Shown here: positions 51,547 through 60,021 of the stretch, one piece after another
Layout of the letters: every line of letters begins with the position of its first letter
How positions within the stretch are numbered: position 1 is the first letter of the stretch
NCBI GenBank assembly: GCA_913774355.1
Contig: CAJYGB010000018.1
Location: forward strand, 310,001-374,000
Reading direction: 5' to 3'
DNA: 64,000 nucleotides
DNA from: an uncultured Chryseobacterium sp.
GTDB lineage: Bacteria > Bacteroidota > Bacteroidia > Flavobacteriales > Weeksellaceae
Notes under the pieces: generated by a model
Database searches by the model: none
What the model saw: the letters and a program-made list of their open reading frames with translations, nothing else
What the model was told of the DNA's origin: nothing
Made by a program: the position numbers and the translations under genes

Positions 51547-52220
51547 AATAATCCGTCGTCTGAGAAACTAAAATATGAGTCTTGGGTAATTATAAGGTGG
51601 TCCAGCAGCTGAATATTCAGTACTTTTCCGGCTTCCTTGATCTTTTGGGTAATATCGATGTCTTCTTTACTTGGTTTTAAGTTTCCCGAAGGATGATTGT
51701 GGGCTACGATAATTCCTGTCGAAAAGTGATCTAAAGCAGTTTTAAATAAAATCCTCACATCTACAATCGATTGGGTAATTCCGCCTTCGGTTAGCTTGGT
51801 AATGTGAATGATCTTATTCCTTTGATTGAGAAAAACGGCCCAAAATTCTTCTGTCCTAAGATCCGACATTTGATTTTTGAAAATCAGGTACGCATCATTG
51901 CTGTTAGAAATAATTTTTAGATCCGAAATTTCCTGCCTAGCCCTTCTTCTTCCAATTTCCAATGCTGTTGCTATAGAAATTGCCTTTACTTTCCCGATTC
52001 CTTTAAATTTCATGATATCCCGAATCGAAAGCAGACTCAGTTGATGCCAGTTATTGCCGGCCGAAGCCAGTATACTCTGGCTCAGCTCTACCGCAGTTTC
52101 GTCTTTATTGCCACTTCCTATTATAATGGCCAGCAGTTCCGCGTCCGAAAGTGAATTGATCCCTTTCAGTAAAAATTTTTCCCTGGGTCTGTCATCTTCA
52201 GCTAAAAATTTTATGGACAT
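51543..52220 (-). CDS. radC: RadC family JAB-domain protein
   Basis: A 225-residue protein with an N-terminal helix-hairpin-helix-like part (LSLLSIRDIMKFKGIGKVKAISIATALEIGRR) and a C-terminal MPN/JAB metalloprotease-like domain containing VAHNHPSGNLKPSKEDI, with the H-x-H...S...D zinc motif. Despite the name, a repair function is not established; the domain suggests a nuclease or peptidase. It follows an L,D-transpeptidase-like lipoprotein after 24 bases. Confidence 0.93.
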   Translation of the reverse strand: MSIKFLAEDDRPREKFLLKGINSLSDAELLAIIIGSGNKDETAVELSQSILASAGNNWHQLSLLSIRDIMKFKGIGKVKAISIATALEIGRRRARQEISDLKIISNSNDAYLIFKNQMSDLRTEEFWAVFLNQRNKIIHITKLTEGGITQSIVDVRILFKTALDHFSTGIIVAHNHPSGNLKPSKEDIDITQKIKEAGKVLNIQLLDHLIITQDSYFSFSDDGLL

Positions 52221-52244
52221 ACAATTAAATTTTTTGATAAAGTT

Positions 52245-52826
52245 TTAATAAAATGCGTATAAAAGGATGGTTTTTTCGGAGCGGTCTATATATTTTGCAG
52301 TTTCATCAAATGCCTTCTTTGAAAGCATCGGACATCCGAAACTCAGGCATGCCGGATGAACAGATTCCTTATCCGGGATACAGTAATACGAATGAAGAAC
52401 AATCGCTCTTGATCTGGCATTGCTATTGGTTTCATCCAGCCCTTCCAGACGATAAGCCTTTCCGAATTTTCCGGAATAACTTTCTTTTATTTCATATTTT
52501 CCTAATGACGACTGATGTGAACCGTCGATGTTGCTGAACTTTAACAAGGGTGAATTTTTAGTGACCGAACCATCACCGTGAGCGACAATCGCTTTCTGTA
52601 GTATTTTATTGTTTTTCAGGTCGTATAGAAAATATCTGTATTTTCCGGAATAAATCCTGAAATTGATAAATATCGCCAGATCCTGACTGTAATTTTTACC
52701 TTTAATGAAATTTTTAATTTCAGAAATTCTTGATTTTGGTACATCAATGCCAGAATCCGACCCCTGAGATTCAAATTTGGAGCATGAAATAAAGAATAAA
52801 AGAAAAAAAAGAAAGGGTTTCATCAT
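52245..52826 (-). CDS. L,D-transpeptidase-like lipoprotein
   Basis: A 193-residue lipoprotein (signal MMKPFLFFLLFFISC). The catalytic-domain family is murein L,D-transpeptidase: FINFRIYSGKYRYFLYDLKNN, VAHGDGS, and the C-terminal VLHSYYCIPDKE followed by ACLSFGCPMLS with the expected His, Gly and catalytic Cys. It would act on peptidoglycan cross-links or substitute groups in the periplasm. It starts 11 bases after the lolD stop, so it is probably in one operon with lolD and radC. Confidence 0.82.
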   Translation of the reverse strand: MMKPFLFFLLFFISCSKFESQGSDSGIDVPKSRISEIKNFIKGKNYSQDLAIFINFRIYSGKYRYFLYDLKNNKILQKAIVAHGDGSVTKNSPLLKFSNIDGSHQSSLGKYEIKESYSGKFGKAYRLEGLDETNSNARSRAIVLHSYYCIPDKESVHPACLSFGCPMLSKKAFDETAKYIDRSEKTILLYAFY

Positions 52827-52837
52827 TTGTGCTGTTT

Positions 52838-53506
52838 TTACTCGATAATCAATCCGTCTTTCATTACCAGTTTACGGTCAGTAATTTCAGCGAGATTGGG
52901 GTTATGCGTTACGATTACAAACGTCTGGTTGTATTTGTCCCTGAGGTCGAAAAACAGCCGGTGGAGATCGTCTGCATTCCTGGAATCCAGGTTCCCTGTC
53001 GGCTCGTCAGCAAAAATAATTTTAGGTGAATTAATTAAAGCCCTGGCCACTGCTACCCTCTGCGCCTCTCCTCCCGAAAGCTGGTTGGGTTTATGATGGA
53101 GCCTCTGGGCGATTTTAAGGTCTTCAAATAATGAGTAAGCTTTTTCAACCGCTTCCTTTTCATTCGCTCCTGCGATCTTAGTCGGAAGCAAAACGTTTTC
53201 CAGCGCGGTAAATTCCGGAAGAAGTTGATGAAACTGAAATACGAAACCGATGTTCTGGTTTCTGAATTTAGAAAGCTGCTTATCATTCATATTAATAAAG
53301 GATTCTCCCGCAATGGAAATTTCCGTATCGAATTTTCCGGAGGTAGTAGGCTGGTCCAGAGTTCCAAGAATCTGGAGAAGCGTGGATTTTCCCGCTCCGG
53401 ATTCCCCGACAATGGATACAACTTCCCCTGTTTTGATCTGGATATCTACCCCTTTCAGTACTTCTAAATTCCCATAGAATTTATGGACATTTCTCGCTTT
53501 AATCAT
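52838..53506 (-). CDS. lolD: Lipoprotein-releasing ABC ATPase LolD-like
   Basis: A 222-residue ABC ATPase of the MacB/LolD group, which powers release of outer-membrane lipoproteins by LolCE. Walker A is [16 protein letters not shown], the Q-loop [12 protein letters not shown], the signature [17 protein letters not shown], and Walker [14 protein letters not shown], followed by the H-loop FVIVTHN. LolCE genes are not adjacent. The following gene encodes a lipoprotein. Confidence 0.92.
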   Translation of the reverse strand: MIKARNVHKFYGNLEVLKGVDIQIKTGEVVSIVGESGAGKSTLLQILGTLDQPTTSGKFDTEISIAGESFINMNDKQLSKFRNQNIGFVFQFHQLLPEFTALENVLLPTKIAGANEKEAVEKAYSLFEDLKIAQRLHHKPNQLSGGEAQRVAVARALINSPKIIFADEPTGNLDSRNADDLHRLFFDLRDKYNQTFVIVTHNPNLAEITDRKLVMKDGLIIE

Positions 53507-53565
53507 GATTCAAAAATAGTGAATTGATTTAAATCTGAAAAGCAATCCACCGGTATTTTCAAGGA

Positions 53566-54561
53566 TTATATTTCAGCAGTGCACGAATGTTTCCCGATCC
53601 TGTTTGCCAGCCAGCTTACATAGAACAGCTGGAAACTATGGTAAATCATCACCGGCAGCAGAAACAGCACTTTCTGATCTTCAGGAATTCCAAGGACCAT
53701 CACAAAGAGGCTTCCGTGAACCAATGATTTTTTCGATCCGCAAAATGTTGTCGTAATGACATCTTCTCTTTTGAAGTGTAATTTTTTAGAGATCAGTTTT
53801 AAAATTTCGTACACTGAAAAAAACAGTCCGATAACGCTGGCGGCAATAATGAAAAAAACCGTTGGCGGAACCGATGCAAAAACATTCTGTACAAAAGCTT
53901 CCGAGAAACTTTCATATACGATCAGCAGGATAATAAGCTTGTCGAATTCTGCAATGACTTTGCTGTATCTGGCTACCAAATTTTTTAAAACAGGATTTAA
54001 AAGCAATCCTAAAATAATCGGCAACAGTACTTTCAGCAATAGCTGCTGAATAATCTCGGAATTGTCAACATTTCCCTGATCCGGCTGAATAAAAAAGCTC
54101 ATAAGCAAAGGCGTCATAACGATACCGATGATTCCTGAGATCGAGGCATTGAAAATTGCGGAGGTCACATTTCCTTTTGCAATGGAAACCATAACCACCG
54201 ACGAAGATACTGTGGAAGGAAGGCTGGCCAGAAAAAACAGGGAAAGCCAGGTAATGAAATAGGCCGAATCTTTTACAAATACGTAAAAAGGGATAACCAG
54301 TAAAGGAAAAATGACAAAAGTTCCCAGCTGTACCAGCAGATGAAGCTTCCAGTTGGAAATATCTTTGACGATTTCTTTAATATTCAGCTTTAATCCGTAC
54401 AGCAGGAAGATTGCCGCAATTCCCCAGTCGATAAAAGCGGAAAGGTTAAAGTATTGATTGTATTCGTCACGAAAAGGGGTTGCCCGGCCGGCAATTACCA
54501 TCGTAATCAGCAGAAGCAAAAAGATATTCTGCTTATCCATTTTCAATTTTATCATCTTCAT
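53566..54561 (-). CDS. Bile acid:sodium symporter family protein (YfeH-like)
   Basis: A 331-residue inner-membrane protein with about ten helices. It belongs to the SBF-like group (YfeH/RCH1): WGIAAIFLLYGLKLNIKE near the start, LASLPSTVSSSVVMVSIAKGNVTSAIFNASISGIIGIVMTP as the first inverted-repeat crossover, and REDVITTTFCGSKKSLVHGSLFVMVLG as the second. The transported organic anion or ion is unknown. The start MKMIKLKMDKQN has several possible Met residues. Confidence 0.9.
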   Translation of the reverse strand: MKMIKLKMDKQNIFLLLLITMVIAGRATPFRDEYNQYFNLSAFIDWGIAAIFLLYGLKLNIKEIVKDISNWKLHLLVQLGTFVIFPLLVIPFYVFVKDSAYFITWLSLFFLASLPSTVSSSVVMVSIAKGNVTSAIFNASISGIIGIVMTPLLMSFFIQPDQGNVDNSEIIQQLLLKVLLPIILGLLLNPVLKNLVARYSKVIAEFDKLIILLIVYESFSEAFVQNVFASVPPTVFFIIAASVIGLFFSVYEILKLISKKLHFKREDVITTTFCGSKKSLVHGSLFVMVLGIPEDQKVLFLLPVMIYHSFQLFYVSWLANRIGKHSCTAEI

Positions 54562-54629
54562 TATTTAAAGGTAAGGAGGAATTGCCGGTCAAGCATTATG
54601 ATCTGATGAAAATCAGGTTTATTAGTAAA

Positions 54630-54950
54630 AACAAAGAAGCTGTCATAAAAAGTTAGGCAGTCTGTTTTATTAAACTTCTTTTCAGGTTTCTTTTCATACA
54701 GCATAACGCGTGAATCATCATTTAATTTGCTCCGGAGAAGCGACATCTGTGTAGACCTATATCAGCATTTTGTAATACCAGAACTCCAGGAGGAATTCTA
54801 TCTTACCATAGTACAACTATAGCGTGCTTGCGATATCCTTTTATTTCTTCTACACAGATATTGCTCCTCCGGCAGCATAAAAAATTACCTGTTTGTTTTT
54901 GTCACAAAAAAAGACTGCCCAAACTTTTTGGACAGCCTATTTTTATTGGT
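54630..54950. repeat. Composite intergenic repeat flanked by inverted copies
   Basis: AGCTGTCATAAAAAGTTAGG (about 54632) recurs in reverse complement as AGGCTGTCCAAAAAGTTTGG (to 54938). Inside, GCTCCGGAGAAGCGACATCT (54729) recurs inverted as GCCGGAGGAGCAATATCTGT (ending 54846). The inner motif resembles the GCTCCGGAGGAGC...TGTAGA repeat that I associate with many Bacteroidota genomes. The 407-base gap to the E2 gene contains no credible gene. Confidence 0.6.
54912..54938 (-). terminator. Terminator of the E2 gene
   Basis: On the minus strand AGGCTGTCCAAA pairs with TTTGGGCAGTCT (two G-U pairs) and is followed by seven T. Confidence 0.8.
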
Positions 54951-54968
54951 TTAAACATTAATTAGAAA

Positions 54969-56585
54969 TTACAGTAACAAAGTTAACGGGCTTTCCAAAT
55001 ATGTTTTTAAAGTCTGTAAGAACTGAGCTCCCGTAGCACCGTCTACCACTCTGTGGTCACAGGCTAAGGAAAGCTTCATAATGTTTCCAACCACGATCTG
55101 TCCGTTTTTCACCACCGGCTTTTCAATGATGGCACCTACGGAAAGGATCGCAGCATTTGGCTGGTTGATGATGCTGGTAAAGGTTTCGATACCGAACATT
55201 CCCAGGTTGGAAATAGAGAACGTAGAGCCTTCCATTTCGTTTGCTTTAAGACCTTTGTTTTTCGCTCTTCCGGCCATATCTTTCACCGCAGCTGAAATCT
55301 GTGTGTAGTTCATCTGGTCGGTATTTTTAAGCACAGGAACGACCAGTCCGTCAGGAATAGCAACGGCTACCCCAATATTGATATTCCCTCTGTGGATGAT
55401 CTTGTCACCGGCCCAGCTTGAATTCACCTGCGGGTGCTTTCTCAATGCTACTGCCGTTGCCTTGATGATCATATCGTTGAAAGAAATTTTGGTATCTGGT
55501 AAAGAGTTGATTTCTTTTCTGGCTTCAATCGCTTTATCCATATTGATCTCTACCATCAGATAGTAGTGAGGTGCAGAGAACTTACTTTCGGAAAGACGTT
55601 TGGCAATCACATTTCTTACCTGTGAATTCTGAGTCTCCGTATCTTCTCCCTGAACGAAGCTTAAGGCAACCTGTGCTGCAGCAGGACTTGCCGCCGGAGC
55701 TGAAGCTGCCGGTTTTGCAGAAGGCTGATAATTTTCAATATCTTTTTTTACGATTCTGCCGTTTTCGCCTGAACCCTGGATGCTGTTGATATCTACACCT
55801 TTATCCTGAGCCATTTTCTTGGCCAGTGGAGAGATTGCAACCCTGTCCGAAGAGGAAGCTTCAGCAGCCGGAGCCGTTTTTTCGTCTTCTTTTTTAGATT
55901 CGGTCTTTTGTTCTGCCGGTTTTTCGGATGATGATGCAGCCGCTTTCGGAGCACCTACCGCGGAAACATCGGTGCCTTCAGGTCCGATAATCGCCAATAC
56001 GGAATCAACCGGAGCAGCACCGCCTTCTTCAACGCCCTGCTTTAATAATACCCCATTGAATTCGGATTCAAAATCCTGAACGGCTTTATCGGTTTCGATT
56101 TCTGCAAGCAGATCACCTTCTTTTACGGTATCACCTACATTTTTGTGCCATTTCGCTACTTTCCCTTCCGTCATCGTGTCGGAAAGACGTGGCATGGTAA
56201 TCACCTCCACTCCCGCAGGAACTTCAGCATCTGTTTGCTCTATACTCGTTACGTTGTTTTCAGTTTTATGGTCTTCGTCTGTTTTCTTTTCTTCAGAGCT
56301 GGTAGATTGAGGAGCATCACCGCCGGTTAATCCGGAAATATCTTCGCCGTCGTTTCCGATAATGGCCAATACAGAATCCACTGCAGCAGCACTGCCCTCT
56401 TCAACGCCTACATAAAGAAGAGTCCCTTCTACTTCAGATTCAAAATCCTGAACGGCTTTATCGGTTTCAATTTCCGCTAAAATATCACCTTCCTTTACTT
56501 TATCTCCTACTTTTTTATGCCATTTAGCCACTTTTCCCTCCGTCATTGTATCGGAAAGACGTGGCATTGTAATTACTTCTGCCAT
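54969..56585 (-). CDS. pdhC: Pyruvate dehydrogenase complex E2 (dihydrolipoamide acetyltransferase)
   Basis: A 538-residue E2 subunit that transfers acetyl groups from E1 to CoA on swinging lipoyl arms. Two lipoyl domains are seen (residues about 1-80 and 128-208), each with the lipoylated Lys in EIETDKAVQDFESE. Ala/Pro/Glu-rich linkers follow, then a peripheral-subunit-binding domain (VAISPLAKKMAQDKGVDINSIQGSGENGRIVKKDIENY), and a C-terminal catalytic domain ending ACDHRVVDGATGAQFL with the active-site His and Asp. It lies 108 bases after pdhA; no E1-beta gene is between or beside them. Confidence 0.95.
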   Translation of the reverse strand: MAEVITMPRLSDTMTEGKVAKWHKKVGDKVKEGDILAEIETDKAVQDFESEVEGTLLYVGVEEGSAAAVDSVLAIIGNDGEDISGLTGGDAPQSTSSEEKKTDEDHKTENNVTSIEQTDAEVPAGVEVITMPRLSDTMTEGKVAKWHKNVGDTVKEGDLLAEIETDKAVQDFESEFNGVLLKQGVEEGGAAPVDSVLAIIGPEGTDVSAVGAPKAAASSSEKPAEQKTESKKEDEKTAPAAEASSSDRVAISPLAKKMAQDKGVDINSIQGSGENGRIVKKDIENYQPSAKPAASAPAASPAAAQVALSFVQGEDTETQNSQVRNVIAKRLSESKFSAPHYYLMVEINMDKAIEARKEINSLPDTKISFNDMIIKATAVALRKHPQVNSSWAGDKIIHRGNINIGVAVAIPDGLVVPVLKNTDQMNYTQISAAVKDMAGRAKNKGLKANEMEGSTFSISNLGMFGIETFTSIINQPNAAILSVGAIIEKPVVKNGQIVVGNIMKLSLACDHRVVDGATGAQFLQTLKTYLESPLTLLL

Positions 56586-56693
56586 AATTTATTTTAATTT
56601 GAAAATTTGGTAATTTGTTAATTTGAAAATTAAAAAAGGATGTATAGATCTCATTTTCAAATTTTCAGATTCCCAAATTGACTCATTATTTTT

Positions 56694-57695
56694 TTAGTTT
56701 TCTAATTTGTCTAAAAACGGATAGTCTTCCTGAGCGTACACATACTCATAGATCTTCTCCGGATCCGGATATGGGGAGTTTTCCATGAACTCGATGCACT
56801 CTTCCACAAAATCCCTTGATTTGTTATCCATTGCTTCCAGTTCCTCTTCAGTGGCCCAGCTGTTCGCAAGAATTCTCTGCTTGATCAGCTCGATCGGGTC
56901 ATCATTTTTATGGATGGCCACTTCTTCCTTAGATCTGTACGGCTCAGCATCGGACATGGAATGTCCTCTGTAACGGTATGTTCTGGCTTCAATGAAAGTA
57001 GGTCCGTCCCCTCTTCTTGCTCTTTCGATCGCTTCGTAAGCAGCTTCAGCCACTTTTTCAGGATCCATGGCATCTACAGCAAGACAAGGCATTTCATATC
57101 CCAATCCCAGTTTATAGATGTCTTCATGGTTGGCTGTTCTTTTTACGGAAGTTCCCATTGCGTACTGGTTATTTTCCACTACGAAAACTACAGGAAGTTT
57201 CCAGTTCATTGCCATGTTAAACGTTTCATGTAATGAACCCTGTCTTGCAGCACCATCTCCGAAGAAGCAGATATTTACTGCTTTCCTGTCGAAATATTTA
57301 TCGGCAAAGGCAATCCCGGCTCCCAAAGGAATCTGTCCTCCTACGATACCGTGACCTCCGTAAAATCTGTGCTCCTTACTGAAAATGTGCATAGATCCAC
57401 CCATACCTCCTGACGTCCCTGTAGCTTTGCCACAAAGTTCGGCCATGATTCTTTTCGGATCTACTCCCATCGCCATAGGATGGATGTGGCATCTGTAAGC
57501 GGTGATCATACTGTCTTTGGTTAAATCCATGGCATGCGTAAAACCGGCAGGAATAGCCTCCTGACCGTTATACAAGTGTAAAAAACCTCTGATTTTTTGT
57601 TTTAGATAAAGAGAACGGCATTTGTCTTCAAACCTTCTCCACATTGTCATATCTTCATACCACTTCAGGTATACCTCTTTAGAAAATTCTTTCAT
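56694..57695 (-). CDS. pdhA: Pyruvate dehydrogenase E1 component, alpha subunit
   Basis: A 333-residue thiamine-diphosphate enzyme subunit that decarboxylates pyruvate and reductively acetylates E2, as a heterotetramer with E1-beta. The ThDP motif is FFGDGAARQGSLHETFNMAMNWKLPVVFVVENN (GDG to NN), and the regulatory-loop-like TYRYRGHSMSDAEPYR is present. The length is typical of alpha subunits of the two-chain type. It is directly upstream of the E2 gene; E1-beta must be encoded elsewhere. Confidence 0.95.
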   Translation of the reverse strand: MKEFSKEVYLKWYEDMTMWRRFEDKCRSLYLKQKIRGFLHLYNGQEAIPAGFTHAMDLTKDSMITAYRCHIHPMAMGVDPKRIMAELCGKATGTSGGMGGSMHIFSKEHRFYGGHGIVGGQIPLGAGIAFADKYFDRKAVNICFFGDGAARQGSLHETFNMAMNWKLPVVFVVENNQYAMGTSVKRTANHEDIYKLGLGYEMPCLAVDAMDPEKVAEAAYEAIERARRGDGPTFIEARTYRYRGHSMSDAEPYRSKEEVAIHKNDDPIELIKQRILANSWATEEELEAMDNKSRDFVEECIEFMENSPYPDPEKIYEYVYAQEDYPFLDKLEN

Positions 57696-57821
57696 GTGTT
57701 AGCCTTTGCTTAATTATAATGAAATAGTCGAGCAAAATTATAAAAAAAACTTTGTTTTTATTGTATACCTACCCATTGTTTTTTTAGTTATAATATTATA
57801 TTTACATTGTCAAACTTAAAT

Positions 57822-58424
57822 ATGGAAGAAAAACAGTCTTCGTTACTATATAAAACGTCAAAAATAATATCCGATTTTTTCAATCCTTTACTGTCTTTAT
57901 TTATATTTTTCATCTACCTGAGTTTTATGAAATATTCCCTGAGAAACTCAATTATGTACTTCTTACCCATACTTTTGATTATCATTGCTCCGGTAATGGC
58001 CTGGCTGGTATGGAACGTAAAAACAGGCAGATACACAAATATGGATGTCTCCAACAGGGTACAGCGAAAAAGCCTTTATATCTTCATCGCCACCTGTGTT
58101 GTTTTTTATATTGCCTTCAATTATGTTAAGAACGGATATGTGGATCTGGTGATGCTTTTTATACTGATCCTGCTTTTCGCTCTGCAGATCAGTAATTTTT
58201 ATATTAAAAGTTCAATGCACACGGCTTTCAATATATTCGTAGCCGCTTTGTTTTTCGCCTTGAACCATACGATGGGAATTGTATGGCTGGCCATTGCTAT
58301 CCTGGTAGGCGTAACCCGGATTATCCTGAAAAGACATACTCCAAAGGAGGTATTGATGGGTGCCGGAATTGCTTTTACGGTATCTTTTCTCTACCTTTAT
58401 TGCAATATTCAGTTTCAACATTAA
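57822..58424 (+). CDS. PAP2-family membrane phosphatase-like protein
   Basis: A 200-residue membrane protein with about five to six helices. The C-terminal part has the PAP2 signature pieces SSMHTAFNIFVAALFF and WLAIAILVGVTRIILKRHTPKEVLMGAGIAF (S-x-x-H and R-x5-H-x3-E). This suggests action on a lipid phosphate such as undecaprenyl diphosphate or phosphatidate. The first phosphatase motif is weak (NRVQRKSLY). The start is the ATG at 57822; the frame extends to a TTG at 57807. It is followed 10 bases later by a BlaI-like gene. Confidence 0.8.
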   Translation: MEEKQSSLLYKTSKIISDFFNPLLSLFIFFIYLSFMKYSLRNSIMYFLPILLIIIAPVMAWLVWNVKTGRYTNMDVSNRVQRKSLYIFIATCVVFYIAFNYVKNGYVDLVMLFILILLFALQISNFYIKSSMHTAFNIFVAALFFALNHTMGIVWLAIAILVGVTRIILKRHTPKEVLMGAGIAFTVSFLYLYCNIQFQH

Positions 58425-58433
58425 GCATTCACT

Positions 58434-58910
58434 ATGAAAATCAACCACCTTACTTCTGCGGAAGAAAACTTAATGAGGCTGTTCTGGAAGATGGAATCCT
58501 TTTACCTGAAGGACGTTATGGAACAGCATCCCGAGCCTAAACCGCACCAGAATACCGTTTCTACCTACCTGAAAATATTAGTTGAAAAAGGATATCTTGC
58601 CACCGAAAAAGAAGGAAGAATCTTCAAATACAACGTCGTTTTGCCTATGGAAGAATACCGGAAATTTCTTCTGAATGAGCTGGTGCATCATTTTTTCCAT
58701 GATTCAGGAAAGGAAATTGTAAGTTTCCTGCTGCATAAACAATTCATATCCAAGGAAGACCTTCAGGAATTTAGCCCGGTTGTCGAAATCAGGCCTTTGA
58801 AAGTCATTGAAGAGTTTGAATACGCAGATGAGATCCTGAATCCTAAAAAGGACAAAAAGAAAACAAAGGATAAAGACAACAAAAAGAAGAAAAAAAAGAA
58901 GGAGAAATAG
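58434..58910 (+). CDS. BlaI/MecI-family repressor with Lys-rich tail
   Basis: A 158-residue winged-helix regulator of the penicillinase-repressor group: LTSAEENLMRLFWKMESFYLKDVMEQHPE, then NTVSTYLKILVEKGYLATEKEGRIFKY and a helical dimerisation region ending LLHKQFISKEDLQEF. In BlaI/MecI systems a BlaR1-type membrane protease destroys the repressor; none is adjacent here. The C-terminal 30 residues are an almost pure Lys/Asp/Glu tail encoded by an A-rich run (58845-58908). It follows the PAP2-like gene by 10 bases, so they are probably co-transcribed. Confidence 0.85.
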   Translation: MKINHLTSAEENLMRLFWKMESFYLKDVMEQHPEPKPHQNTVSTYLKILVEKGYLATEKEGRIFKYNVVLPMEEYRKFLLNELVHHFFHDSGKEIVSFLLHKQFISKEDLQEFSPVVEIRPLKVIEEFEYADEILNPKKDKKKTKDKDNKKKKKKKEK

Positions 58911-59019
58911 AATAGCTTAATGTGAAGTCAAAAACAGACGGGAGGAATACAGCTGGATACCGGAAGTTTTCACCATTAAGATCTATTGGTTTCTACCTAT
59001 TATATTAAACTAAAAAATA

Positions 59020-59046
59020 AATGCCTGTCCGTAAAAGACAGGCATT
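59020..59046 (-). terminator. Distal hairpin downstream of the RRM gene
   Basis: AATGCCTGTC pairs with GACAGGCATT (10 bp) and is T-rich on the minus-strand exit. It lies 50 bases beyond the first terminator. Confidence 0.65.
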
Positions 59047-59096
59047 ATTCTTTGGTTGGAATCTCCGGAATCAATGATCCGGGAAATCATAAAAAA

Positions 59097-59116
59097 AGCG
59101 GCTCTGAAGAGCCGCT
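59097..59116 (-). terminator. Proximal terminator of the RRM gene
   Basis: AGCGGCTCT pairs with AGAGCCGCT across a two-base centre, followed on the minus strand by seven T. Confidence 0.85.
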
Positions 59117-59124
59117 CATATTTT

Positions 59125-59538
59125 TTACCAACGTTTTCCACCGCCGTTTCCGCCACGGTCACCGCCGCCGCCGTAGCCACCGCTACCGCCGCTTCTGTTT
59201 CCGCCGCCGTAGCCACCGCCACCTCTGTTGTTACCTCCGTAACCACCACCACCGGTTCTTCCACCAGCGTTGTTACCGAAAGTTCTTCTTGGCTTTTCTT
59301 CTCTTGGCTTAGCTTCTGAAACATTAAGGGTTTTTCCGTTGAATTCCTTTTCATTAAGTGCTTCAATAGCTTGTTGTCCTTCAGCGTCCTCCATTTCGAC
59401 AAATCCGAAACCTCTTGAACGTCCGGTTTCTTTATCTGTAATGATTTTTACAGAAGAAACCTCTCCAAATTCTGAAAATAGATCCTGCAACTCATAATCT
59501 TTAGTTGCGTAGTTGATGTTTGAAACAAAAATGTTCAT
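59125..59538 (-). CDS. RRM-type RNA-binding protein with Gly-rich tail
   Basis: A 137-residue protein with one RNA recognition motif: RNP2 IFVSNI at residues 2-7 and RNP1 RGFGFVEM, like the Rbp proteins of cyanobacteria and Bacteroidota. A disordered Gly/Arg/Asn/Tyr tail (about residues 88-137) follows, with RGG-like and GYGG repeats. Such proteins bind single-stranded RNA and are often cold or stress induced. A long AT-rich upstream region (about 480 bases) could hold a structured leader. Two hairpins follow the stop codon. Confidence 0.93.
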   Translation of the reverse strand: MNIFVSNINYATKDYELQDLFSEFGEVSSVKIITDKETGRSRGFGFVEMEDAEGQQAIEALNEKEFNGKTLNVSEAKPREEKPRRTFGNNAGGRTGGGGYGGNNRGGGGYGGGNRSGGSGGYGGGGDRGGNGGGKRW

Positions 59539-60021
59539 CTTGATTAAAAAAATTAAATAAGTTAAAAATGATTTGGTTTATAAAAGAAAAACAACATAAA
59601 GAATGAACAAATATTGATTCCAGATATAATACAGGTGCAAGATACGATTATTAATTTCATAACAAAGCTTTTTTTGAAATTATTTTAATAAAATTTTCAA
59701 TTAAAATATTATTTTGTTAAAAAGTATTAATTCATCGTCAAATATTTATGAATAATTATTAAAAATAGTGGTATCTTTAAATTTCAAATAAAAAAGTAAG
59801 CTTCAACCATTGCAGTTTTCATTGATATAAAAAGAAAATCCTGATATCTTGCACTTCCAGATGCCGTATATTCTATAGAATGATTAATTTTAAATTACGG
59901 ATTAATTTATTAAGCCTGAAAAATCTTCTATGATTAAGGATAAAATCATGTTCTTCAAATCAGTACCTGATTTTTGATTAAGCAGATTTTTAACGCTAAA
60001 TTTGCACCATAAATTTTAATT
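59539..60021. other. 483-bp divergent intergenic region
   Basis: Very AT-rich spacer between the RRM gene and the thioesterase gene. No gene was found. The plus-strand promoter of the thioesterase is at its right end (59973-60004). On the left, an AATATTTG word on the minus strand near 59610 could serve the RRM gene with a leader of about 70 bases. Confidence 0.5.
59973..60004 (+). promoter_or_regulatory. Full Bacteroidota promoter for the thioesterase/HMA-AraC genes
   Basis: TTTG at 59973-59976 (minus 33) and TAAATTTG at 59997-60004 (minus 7) are separated by 20 bases, the normal spacing. The ATG follows 17 bases after the minus-7 box. It is the clearest complete promoter in the window. Confidence 0.7.

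Noticed and set aside
54561..54746. 61-codon minus-strand frame starting MSLLRSKLND
   Set aside because: It starts inside the CTCCGGAG repeat; this repeat often creates short false frames in Bacteroidota.
59056..59319. 87-codon Ala/Val/Thr-rich plus-strand frame
   Set aside because: It is the reverse complement of the Gly-rich RRM tail and has low complexity.
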